Shown piece by piece: positions 17,796 to 24,109 of a stretch of 36,500 nucleotides of DNA (positions within the stretch are counted from its first letter, which is position 1; each line of letters opens with the position of its first letter). Origin of the DNA: a virus. The notes below the pieces were generated by a model. The model made no database searches and had not been told where the DNA came from. It saw only the letters and a list, made by a program, of their open reading frames with translations. A program made the position numbers and the translations under genes. The DNA lies in IMG/VR virus record IMGVR_UViG_3300025828_000005, positions 1 through 36,500 of that record, one strand, 5' to 3'.

Positions 17796-19398
17796 CTTGA
17801 ACTACTTTTGCTAATGGAGCTGCATTCTTAGCCATTTCAGTTTCAGCCATTTGTTGCTGCATTTCCATTTGTTGTTGTTCTTGAGCTGCTCTTTGTTGTC
17901 TAATCTCTTGAACTTGAGCATCTGATTTAATCATTTTAGCTGGCAAACCTAATATATCGATGACCTGTTTTATAAATCCATTTTCATCTATGTAATCCAT
18001 AACTGGCATTGCTTGTGCCATAGATCCAAATAACTCCAATCCTCTCATGATAGATTGTAGTTCTTGAGATCTTTGAGCTAATGCCATTGGAGATACATAT
18101 TCGATATTTAATTCTTGAGATCTTAAAATTTCTGGAGCTGGTAAAAATAAACCATTTCTTAATAAGATATTAAAAATTCTAATTATCAATGGAGATAACA
18201 ATTCAGACTGTAATCTTCCAAGAACAGGTCCAAGTATTCTCATTTTCTCTTCTTGTCTTTGGACTACTTCAGTTGCAGTCATATTTCTATTTTCAGAAAT
18301 AACTAACTGATCAACATGAAACATTTTAACAATCGCATCTCTTCTTTGATTTTCAGAATTAAGAGTAGTTGCATTGTTTGCATTGATATTTAATGGTTCA
18401 ATTCTATCTCTTGATCCAGCTCTATAATAATTAATAGATCCAGGAGACATTCTTACTGGTGCTAACATTCCATCATCTGGAATGAGTAGAGGAGGATCAA
18501 TTTGTTTGGCAGCAGCCTTTAAACTATTCTCTACCATTTTATTTAAAACTTTAACATCTGGTAAAGCATTCATTCCTGGAGATCTTCCATAAACTTCTGT
18601 TGAAGCTTTTAAGTATCTTGGAATGACATAAGGATTTTCTTTGAAGCCACCAATTTTAATTATGTGTCCAGAGCCATATTCAAAATAAATAGATTGAAAT
18701 GGCATATTCTTTTTATCCAACTTCTGTGGATCAAAATCATATCTTGGTCTTACAACATGAACTAACTCAACATCATCAAATGGAGTTTTTTTTATTTTGT
18801 TTGAAATTTCTTTTGAAACATTATCAATACCAAATTTATCAGCAACTGCTTGTGCTGGCATTTTAAATCTACGATAAATAGTATCAACAAATCCTTTTTT
18901 ATTTTCTTGGATATAAATTTCTTTTATGTGTCTTGCAGAAAAATTAATTATATCGTCTTGATCTTCTTCGATCATTAAGCATGAAGTACCAAATGCTATT
19001 AGGTCATGGTAGCACTCAAAGATTTCTTGTTGAAAGTTAGATTTTGCAATTACATCATACATTCTTGATGTAGCATCCTCTAACCATTCTTTAGCTTCAT
19101 CCAATGAATTAAGTTCGGTTTCTTTAAATCTAAGTGAAAACCACTTATTCGCTGAACTCGTCAACATGCCATGCAGAGATGCTGCCAGTAATTCAAGAGC
19201 ATGGATCGCTGTTGCATCAAATATTAATGTATGTCTTTTGTCGCCTCTTGCTCGTTCTTTGGTTATCTCTGCTTTTCTAGGTAACATGTAATCAGAAACT
19301 TCTTGCCAATGGTTTTCCCAGTTGGATCGTTTCTCCATTAACCTAGACAGGTTATCTTTGAGCTGTTTTGCTAAAGACCTAAATTCTTGTGATTGCAT
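17782..19398 (-). CDS. Portal (head-tail connector) protein
   Basis: This 538-aa protein of the T7-like connector family forms the dodecameric ring for DNA packaging. Motifs include the N-terminal ENHWQEVSDYMLPRKAEI, HALELLAASLHGMLTSSANK, EDQDDIINFSARHIKEIYI and a helix-rich clip with MTATEVVQRQEEKMRILGPV. The C-terminus is Gln-rich (QEQQQMEMQQQMAE), as usual. Its ATG overlaps the stop of the 53-aa basic gene by one base (TAATG). Confidence 0.93.
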   Translation of the reverse strand: MQSQEFRSLAKQLKDNLSRLMEKRSNWENHWQEVSDYMLPRKAEITKERARGDKRHTLIFDATAIHALELLAASLHGMLTSSANKWFSLRFKETELNSLDEAKEWLEDATSRMYDVIAKSNFQQEIFECYHDLIAFGTSCLMIEEDQDDIINFSARHIKEIYIQENKKGFVDTIYRRFKMPAQAVADKFGIDNVSKEISNKIKKTPFDDVELVHVVRPRYDFDPQKLDKKNMPFQSIYFEYGSGHIIKIGGFKENPYVIPRYLKASTEVYGRSPGMNALPDVKVLNKMVENSLKAAAKQIDPPLLIPDDGMLAPVRMSPGSINYYRAGSRDRIEPLNINANNATTLNSENQRRDAIVKMFHVDQLVISENRNMTATEVVQRQEEKMRILGPVLGRLQSELLSPLIIRIFNILLRNGLFLPAPEILRSQELNIEYVSPMALAQRSQELQSIMRGLELFGSMAQAMPVMDYIDENGFIKQVIDILGLPAKMIKSDAQVQEIRQQRAAQEQQQMEMQQQMAETEMAKNAAPLAKVVQDGSQ

Positions 19399-19559
19399 TA
19401 TCTTTTCTTAGCTTTTCTTTTTCTTTTAGCTTTATTCTTTTTGCTATTCGGAAAACCAGCTTTCATATTTTTATATGCTTTAGCTGATATAGTTGATTTT
19501 GATTTTGGTCTGGAAGTTCCAGCTTTTTTTCTTTTATTTATATTTCTGTATAAGCTCAT
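19398..19559 (-). CDS. Small, very basic 53-aa protein upstream of portal
   Basis: This short frame begins at ATG 19559 (MSLYRNINKRKKAGTSRPKS), runs through ISAKAYKNMKAGFPNSKK and ends in a Lys/Arg-rich tail (KAKRKRKAKKR). Its stop overlaps the portal ATG as TAATG, and it starts 3 nt after the 88-aa gene's stop, which supports it as a real, coupled gene. About half the residues are Lys, Arg, Ser or Asn. Similar small basic proteins occur in marine podoviruses. It may bind DNA or RNA; its function is unknown. Confidence 0.75.
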   Translation of the reverse strand: MSLYRNINKRKKAGTSRPKSKSTISAKAYKNMKAGFPNSKKNKAKRKRKAKKR

Positions 19560-19561
19560 GA

Positions 19562-19828
19562 TTATCCTAACAATGTTTTCGATGAGAGCTCTGGTTTTGA
19601 AGTATCTCCTGTAATTGAAGATAAGACAGTTGATCTTCTGCCTCTCTTCTTTCTTTTTAAAATATCTTCATCCTGGTTCATCTCAATTGAAGTTGGAGCT
19701 GTCTTGTCAGCATTTATTAAATCAGATTTTACATCTGAATTATCCATCTGAGCTGGCACTTTTGGTTGTTCCATATCTTTGAGTTTTGTAACTTTTGCAA
19801 TTTTTCTAACTGGCGAAAATCCACCCAT
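19562..19828 (-). CDS. Hypothetical 88-aa protein with a GRRST...KTLLG tail
   Basis: Its C-terminal 30 residues (GRRSTVLSSITGD, then SSKTLLG) closely match those of the next gene upstream, the 76-aa protein (GRRSTILNTSKGL, then NKKTLLGG). The N-terminal parts differ. It has a strong AGGAGG 9 nt before the ATG. The pair lies between terminase and portal, where T7-like marine phages carry one such small protein. The shared tail suggests duplication or a common docking motif. Confidence 0.75.
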   Translation of the reverse strand: MGGFSPVRKIAKVTKLKDMEQPKVPAQMDNSDVKSDLINADKTAPTSIEMNQDEDILKRKKRGRRSTVLSSITGDTSKPELSSKTLLG

Positions 19829-19832
19829 AATA

Positions 19833-20063
19833 TTATCCTCCTAATAAAGTTTTCTTGTTAATATTTTCATCTCCAATTTCATCTAAGCCTTTAGATGTAT
19901 TTAAAATTGTAGATCTACGACCTTTACGATTTCTATTTCTTCTTCTCTCATCTTCAGCAGCTTGTCTTTCTCTTGCTTCATCTTCATAAGAAAAATCTGG
20001 CTCTGGTGGTGCTACCATCGGAGGAGGAGCTGGCATTTTTGGAGCTTTAAATATTGATCCCAT
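19833..20063 (-). CDS. Hypothetical 76-aa protein with a proline-rich start and GRRST tail
   Basis: The N-terminus is proline-rich (FKAPKMPAPPPMVAPPEPD), followed by a charged helix (YEDEARERQAAEDERRR) and the RRSTILN...KTLLGG tail. Proteins of this shape are common directly after the large terminase in podoviruses and may be minor head proteins. The ATG overlaps the terminase stop as TAATG. Confidence 0.8.
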   Translation of the reverse strand: MGSIFKAPKMPAPPPMVAPPEPDFSYEDEARERQAAEDERRRNRNRKGRRSTILNTSKGLDEIGDENINKKTLLGG

Positions 20064-21334
20064 TATAGTACCTCATAATTTGTATCGACAACTTGTTGTC
20101 TATTATTGTTTTTAATTTTTTGTTCTTGTAGTCCAACAGCTAAAGTTCTTAGAGCATCTGCTGCATGTGAAGACCAATCATGAACTGGTTTAATTTTATA
20201 AACTCTTTCCTTATCACTAAATTTTCTGTGATAATGTCTAAGAGCATTTATTAATTTTGAGCAGTTATCGACATCAATAAGACATCTAGGCAAAATCATT
20301 TTGACTGCATGAATACCATCTTCAATTGCCATTCTTGGAGCTACTCTAAATCTTAAACCCATTTGGTAGGCTGTTTCTCTTCTAGTTTTTCCTGTTCCAA
20401 ATTCTGTCTGATCCAAATCATGTGGACCATAGTTATGCTCTATTATGTAATCCTTCTCTTTAATGACTTGAGCATAATGAGGAAAAGCCTCATTCTTATT
20501 TTCATAGTAATCAACAATATGGATTTGATGTCCAATTTGCTGAAAGAATATTATTGCAGTTTGATCATTATAACCAAGATCCCAGGCTGTATTAACTGGA
20601 TAACTTGGATTTACTGGCACTCTGGTTATTTGCTTTTTGTCATCCAAAGTAGCAATAAGATCGCCATATATAGATCCTTGAATATTACCAATAAAAGAAC
20701 ATTCAAATTCTTGCTCATACTTTTGTGAGCCCATCACAGCTAATGCTGCATCTAATTCTTCTTTATCAACTATGCCAGTTTCGCTAGCTTTAGCTTTATA
20801 TAAAAACCATTTAGGATCTGATTGAGCTTTTTGGTAGTAATCATAAAACAGATTAGCCATACCTTTTGGTGTTCCAACCAGGATCATAAAACCTTTTCTG
20901 TCAGACAGAGCTGGTGTTATTACTTCATTAATAAGAGTTGGATTAATTTGTGCAGTTTCGTCTATTATAACTCCATCAAGGTAAATACCTCTGATGCTAT
21001 CTGGATTTTCAGATGACAACAGCATAATCCTTGCACCATTAATTAAATCGCATCTTAATTCTGTTTCGTTATACTTTGTACCAGGAATATCTTTTGTATA
21101 TTGTTTTAAATAATCAAAAGCTATTTTCTTTGCTTGACCATAAGTAGGAGCTATATAGGCAAACCTTGGATTGTGGTTTTGACAAGTCATGGCAGCTTTA
21201 ATCAAATGATTAATGCACATAACTGTTTTTCCAAATCTTCTATGACAACAGAGTAGGCTGTACCTAAACTTTTCCAACTGATTATGAATATAATCTTGTT
21301 GCTTCCTTGGTGTATAAGGTATTGTTATCTTCAT
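20063..21334 (-). CDS. terL: Terminase large subunit
   Basis: This 423-aa packaging motor has a Walker A-like RRFGKT at 32-37, a Walker B VIIDE at 122-126, the nuclease-domain start WDLGYNDQTA at 251-260 and a C-terminal catalytic acidic region (WSSHAADALRTLAVG). The length is somewhat short, as usual for this group. It drives ATP-dependent DNA translocation into the prohead and cuts the concatemer. The ATG overlaps the preceding stop as TAATG. Confidence 0.95.
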   Translation of the reverse strand: MKITIPYTPRKQQDYIHNQLEKFRYSLLCCHRRFGKTVMCINHLIKAAMTCQNHNPRFAYIAPTYGQAKKIAFDYLKQYTKDIPGTKYNETELRCDLINGARIMLLSSENPDSIRGIYLDGVIIDETAQINPTLINEVITPALSDRKGFMILVGTPKGMANLFYDYYQKAQSDPKWFLYKAKASETGIVDKEELDAALAVMGSQKYEQEFECSFIGNIQGSIYGDLIATLDDKKQITRVPVNPSYPVNTAWDLGYNDQTAIIFFQQIGHQIHIVDYYENKNEAFPHYAQVIKEKDYIIEHNYGPHDLDQTEFGTGKTRRETAYQMGLRFRVAPRMAIEDGIHAVKMILPRCLIDVDNCSKLINALRHYHRKFSDKERVYKIKPVHDWSSHAADALRTLAVGLQEQKIKNNNRQQVVDTNYEVL

Positions 21335-21531
21335 TAGTGAAATGTTGGAACTTTATCAGCATGCCAATATTTCATTTTAATTTTAGCAAATACAAAATCA
21401 GCGAACTCAACAATATCCTCTTGATTGGCAAAACCATCAAAGCTTATAACTAGCTCATTGTTGTAAGTAGTGAAACTTGTTGCAGATAAGTTTTTATATT
21501 TATCTTTAATGTTATCTTTTTTTCTGTTCAT
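21334..21531 (-). CDS. Hypothetical 65-aa protein upstream of terL
   Basis: The start is placed at ATG 21531 (MNRKKDNIKDKYKN); a GTG at 21552 is possible. A basic N-terminus is followed by a compact alpha/beta part (ELVISFDGFANQEDIVEFAD; FVFAKIKMKYWH). No known family was recognised. It is coupled to terL through TAATG. It may belong to packaging, but its role is unknown. Confidence 0.7.
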   Translation of the reverse strand: MNRKKDNIKDKYKNLSATSFTTYNNELVISFDGFANQEDIVEFADFVFAKIKMKYWHADKVPTFH

Positions 21532-21558
21532 CTGTTTGTGTCTGTGTTGCACCTGTAA

Positions 21559-21741
21559 TTAATCGTATCTATATTGCGTACCAAGTTTTGAGGTGTGGTC
21601 CTTTACAGAAAAATGACTTTTGTTTTCTCCAGATTTTCGACAATCTAATGATGGACAGTCAACTACTCTAGCTTGATATACTTAAAAAATAAAAGCAATG
21701 TAGTGAATAGTAGTGAATTAATCTTTAGATCCAAACCTCAT
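21559..21741 (-). pseudogene. Zinc-ribbon-like frame interrupted in frame by 39 nt
   Basis: On the minus strand one frame reads MRFGSKD, TAA, 11 sense codons, TAA, then VYQARVVDCPSLDC followed by RKSGENKSHFSVKDH and a 12-residue end before TAA. Removing the 39 nt from the first stop to the second (21682-21720) would give a 47-aa protein with a CPSLDC cluster. The interrupting segment holds two TAGTGAAT boxes also found at attP. The part after the second stop has convincing protein-like composition but no start codon of its own. It could be a broken gene, a bypassed gene or a gene using another start. There is no independent proof of expression. Confidence 0.45.
21655..21720. repeat. Second att-like cluster: tRNA-core-like 16-mer plus two TAGTGAAT boxes
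   Basis: ACAGTCAACTACTCTA at 21655-21670 matches 15 of 16 bases of the tRNA-Asn core at 31839-31854. TAGTGAAT occurs at 21701-21708 and again 10 bp on, at 21711-21718. The same 10-bp-spaced pair occurs at 31698-31715 in attP. The core-to-box distance is about 31 bp, much as on the right side of attP (31967-31980 to 32013-32020). Confidence 0.7.
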
Positions 21742-21751
21742 GACGCAAGAC

Positions 21752-22183
21752 CTAAGTTTTCGCAGCCTCTGTAATAACCATCTCAGCATCGTCTGGAGTT
21801 ACATCAACTACATTATCTTTATTAGATGACCAAGCTATCTCAATCTTAGTCTCTTGTTTAATCTCTTGCTTATCTCCATAAACTGGAATGAGCTTAGATG
21901 CTAACCACTTGGCTAGCTGAACTTTCTCTCTAACAATCATTATGTTTCGATTGTCAGCATGCTCAAGTTCTTCCATTGCATTTTCAATATAACTTTGTGC
22001 TCCGATCCTTCTGCTCTCCTGGATCTGATTAGAGAACTCTTTATTCTTTTGGATCTCTTTATAAATTCTGGTCAAGCCTGGCATGTCCTTATCTTTTGCT
22101 ATTCTAGCAAGAGGAACACCAGTCATTAATTGTTGGCAAATCTTTTCAGATATTTGCTTTGTTATTACTAGCTCTTTGCTCAT
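21752..22183 (-). CDS. terS: Terminase small subunit
   Basis: This 143-aa protein has an N-terminal HTH region (ICQQLMTGVPLARIAKDKDM) and the Sf6-type motif set RIYKEIQKNKEFSNQIQES, then YIENAMEEL and REKVQLAKWLASKLIPVYGD. It recognises DNA at the packaging start site and hands it to the large subunit. It overlaps the HGG-motif gene by 38 nt. A 199-bp spacer with att-like repeats separates it from the next gene, unusual in this compact operon. Confidence 0.85.
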   Translation of the reverse strand: MSKELVITKQISEKICQQLMTGVPLARIAKDKDMPGLTRIYKEIQKNKEFSNQIQESRRIGAQSYIENAMEELEHADNRNIMIVREKVQLAKWLASKLIPVYGDKQEIKQETKIEIAWSSNKDNVVDVTPDDAEMVITEAAKT

Positions 22184-22364
22184 TATATTTAATTATATTC
22201 TTAGCTGATATTGCTTTTGTCTTGGCAGATAGAGGACCAGTAGAAGCTCCACCATGAACTCTACATCTTATCCTTCCATTCTTGCAAAGTATTCCTGGAG
22301 CATTGCAAGGTCTTTTGCCTTGCTTTGTTAATGTCTCACATTGCAATCTAAATTTATATCTCAT
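22146..22364 (-). CDS. HGG-motif (HGGxSTG-like) protein
   Basis: This 72-aa protein has CNAPGILCKNGRIRCRVHGG followed by ASTGP, the hallmark of HGGxSTG-type proteins that sit next to small terminase genes in many phages. The Cys and His spacing suggests a metal-binding site. The start is ATG 22364; the frame could extend one codon to a TTG. No strong SD is seen. It follows an intrinsic terminator, so it would be the first gene of the packaging segment if transcription initiates or resumes there. Confidence 0.8.
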   Translation of the reverse strand: MRYKFRLQCETLTKQGKRPCNAPGILCKNGRIRCRVHGGASTGPLSAKTKAISAKNIIKYNEQRASNNKANI

Positions 22365-22560
22365 CAAACTGTTTTAAATTCAAACCATGATGTTGCTGTT
22401 GGAAAAAAGAAAAAAAATTAAAAAAAGAAAAATAAAAACAGCACTTAGCAATACTGTTTTAAAAGCGATGCTTATTATTTTACAGTCGCTGGATTATTTG
22501 TCTAGTCTCTAAGATTTTATGATGTGAATTTATTTTTAAAATTATTTGAGGATAAGTAAA
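22365..22560 (-). promoter_or_regulatory. Non-coding spacer between regulator and packaging genes
   Basis: This 196-bp spacer contains the intrinsic terminator at 22400-22459 and, upstream of it on the minus strand, an AT-rich stretch of about 100 bp without an open frame. No good sigma70 promoter was seen between the terminator and the HGG gene, so downstream expression may depend on read-through. Confidence 0.5.
22400..22459 (-). terminator. Intrinsic terminator after the leftward regulator genes
   Basis: Read on the minus strand, AAACAGTATT, loop GCTA, AGTGCTGTTT form a 10-bp stem with two G-U pairs (22436-22459). A T-rich run of TTATTTTTCTTTTTTT follows, continuing to about 22400. It lies directly downstream of the 153-aa HTH gene and upstream of the packaging genes. 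Confidence 0.75.
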
Positions 22561-23022
22561 TTAATTAAATTTTTTGGCTAATATGTCAAGACAATCTTTA
22601 ATTATTTTATTTATAAGTCTATCTAATACATTATCATACATTCGTTTGATGGTTGATCTATGAATACCAAAATACTTTCCAAGTGATGTCCATTTCATTC
22701 TATTAGCCTTTAACCACATAACCTTTCGCATCAAAACTGGCTCATCTGTTATTGTTTCGTCAACCATTAAAAGCAGATCTATTGCAGTATCATAATTTTG
22801 CATTTGTTGTGGTGTTGCTCTTAATTTTAATTCTTTAGTTACATGATAACCCCAGTCCTTTGGATCATAATAAGTCTCAAGTAATTTATACATTGATGGA
22901 CATCTTTTATTATTTGGTTTTGATAAATATCTCTCAGCTCTTGCAGCATCAGCTAAGATGTTGACTACATTAGATCTTACAAAAAGATATTGATCTAGCT
23001 TATGCTCTATTCTTGATGACAT
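22561..23022 (-). CDS. DUF6362-like helix-turn-helix protein
   Basis: This is a 153-aa protein. Residues 103-137 (WLKANRMKWTSLGKYFGIHR followed by STIKRMYDNVLDRL) form a helix-turn-helix of the kind in DUF6362 proteins, found in alphaproteobacterial phages near terminase genes. The N-terminal half is helical. It is third in the leftward regulator trio, overlaps the previous gene by 23 nt and directly precedes the terminator. It could be a late-gene activator or antiterminator, which is inference from position only. Confidence 0.7.
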   Translation of the reverse strand: MSSRIEHKLDQYLFVRSNVVNILADAARAERYLSKPNNKRCPSMYKLLETYYDPKDWGYHVTKELKLRATPQQMQNYDTAIDLLLMVDETITDEPVLMRKVMWLKANRMKWTSLGKYFGIHRSTIKRMYDNVLDRLINKIIKDCLDILAKKFN

Positions 23023-23509
23023 TTTTTAGAACCCATGGATATTTTAATTGAGTTGATTTTATTTTTGATAATTCTTCAGTTGGCAAATCTTCCAGCTGAT
23101 CAAATAATTCGTATTGGTCCAGATTAGGATAGAGATAAACTTTATTTTCTTCAGGCGAATTAATTTCTTTTAGATGACTGTTTAAAACTCTCCATCCATA
23201 ATTAGAATATTTTTTAAATCCAATACTTTCTAAAAACTTTTTATGTGCTGGCATATCAAAAGAAATATATTGCTTTTGTGTTATTGAAATTAATGGCAGC
23301 TCCAGGTGTTTAATTTTAGATAGATCTATTAGATGCTGCTGAACTTCATCTTTTGTTAATTGGAATTGACCAGCAATATTTACAATACGAATAAAAGCTT
23401 CATGTTTTTTTACATTATAGTTGGAACAGCAATAGTGATAAATTCTGAATTGAATATCAGATAAAGGTAAAGTGTTTATGTTTGGATCAGTTAGATAAAA
23501 TTTTGACAT
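23000..23509 (-). CDS. Winged-helix-like putative DNA-binding protein
   Basis: This is a 169-aa protein. Residues 15-70 (LPLSDIQFRIYHYCCSNYNV, IRIVNIAGQFQLTKDEVQQH, LIDLSKI) have the pattern of a winged helix such as the N-terminus of phage replication or primosome proteins. The rest is unlike known families, with an acidic tail (DQLEDLPTEELSKI). It overlaps both neighbours by 23 nt. With no other replication gene visible, it is one candidate for an initiator; transcription control is equally possible. Confidence 0.55.
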   Translation of the reverse strand: MSKFYLTDPNINTLPLSDIQFRIYHYCCSNYNVKKHEAFIRIVNIAGQFQLTKDEVQQHLIDLSKIKHLELPLISITQKQYISFDMPAHKKFLESIGFKKYSNYGWRVLNSHLKEINSPEENKVYLYPNLDQYELFDQLEDLPTEELSKIKSTQLKYPWVLKNVIKNRA

Positions 23510-23984
23510 ATTTTTCTTTGTTTAAAATTGTTTCGTTGCGTTTATCTTTTTCATTAATTCTTTTAAGAATGTATTTTTTGGATCTACAACTTGGACCATG
23601 TTCCAATACTTTATGCTCCAGGTAATGTTGCCAATTGGTTAAACTGATATGTTTTAGAAGACCTGTTTTTGGATAGATTAATCGAACAGAGACTCTCTCT
23701 AAATCGCTATCATCAGCTCTTCCTACTGTTGTGTAGTAAATTTCAAAATAAGGTATTTTTAAAGCTTGTGAGATCTCAAAATAGACCTGTTTTGTGTAAA
23801 AAGGCTTAGTTTTGTAGGTATCATTAGGATTAAAAATAGTATCTGCAATAAATAAGGCTTTTCCACAGCCTGGACATTGAGCAATTTTATCAATATCCGA
23901 ATATGCTATTCCAGAATGTAAGGATCTATGCCATTTTGAGTATGGTGTCTTTAAAACCTTACGATATATCTCATTTCTAGCCAT
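23487..23984 (-). CDS. Zinc-finger-like protein, first gene of the leftward unit
   Basis: This is a 165-aa protein. The N-terminus (NEIYRKVLKTPYSKWHRSLH) is followed by CPGCGK (37-42); a third Cys near 132 (HGPSCRSKK) may complete a site. The middle is alpha/beta (VYFEISQALKIPYFEIYYTT). It lacks a known catalytic motif. It starts almost at the predicted transcription start, so its mRNA may be leaderless. As the first late-strand gene it could regulate the unit or alter the host; the role is unknown. Confidence 0.65.
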   Translation of the reverse strand: MARNEIYRKVLKTPYSKWHRSLHSGIAYSDIDKIAQCPGCGKALFIADTIFNPNDTYKTKPFYTKQVYFEISQALKIPYFEIYYTTVGRADDSDLERVSVRLIYPKTGLLKHISLTNWQHYLEHKVLEHGPSCRSKKYILKRINEKDKRNETILNKEKYVKILSN

Positions 23985-23991
23985 TTAAAGC

Positions 23992-24019
23992 CTAATAGAT
24001 TTTCCAGATTATTTGTCAA
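23992..24019 (-). promoter_or_regulatory. Leftward sigma70-like promoter
   Basis: On the minus strand, a perfect -35 TTGACA (24019-24014) is separated by 16 nt from TATTAG (23997-23992, four of six matches). Transcription would start near 23985, at the ATG of the 165-aa gene (23984), giving a leaderless message. The operator palindrome at 24026-24041 begins 7 bp upstream of the -35. Confidence 0.55.
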
Positions 24020-24025
24020 GAACTA

Positions 24026-24041
24026 TTGCCAAAATTGGCAA
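24026..24041. promoter_or_regulatory. Palindromic operator TTGCCAA-AA-TTGGCAA
   Basis: This perfect inverted repeat (7-bp arms, 2-bp centre) lies in the divergent region, between the leftward -35 and the rightward start. It fits a dimeric repressor such as an XRE-type protein. A related site with one changed base lies at 25706-25721, and a TTGTCAA half-site at 24013-24019 overlaps the leftward -35. Confidence 0.65.
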
Positions 24042-24052
24042 GATCGTATAGG

Positions 24053-24099
24053 AAGTCGTTATATTTTATTATGAAGTCGTTTTATTATATAAAGTCGTT
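24053..24099. repeat. Three AAGTCGTT direct repeats upstream of the first rightward gene
   Basis: Copies lie at 24053-24060, 24074-24081 and 24092-24099 (periods 21 and 18 bp), the last two each followed by ATTATAT two bases later. The surrounding DNA is almost pure A+T. They may be operators for a regulator, activator sites, or iteron-like sites in an origin. A further AAGTCGTT at 26998-27005 lies in a coding region and is probably chance. Confidence 0.6.
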
Positions 24100-24109
24100 A
24101 AATTATATC

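Noticed and set aside
24026-24109. N-terminal extension of the 413-aa protein from TTG 24026
   Set aside because: It runs through the operator palindrome and the AAGTCGTT repeats and reads as repeated KSLYFI-like peptides.
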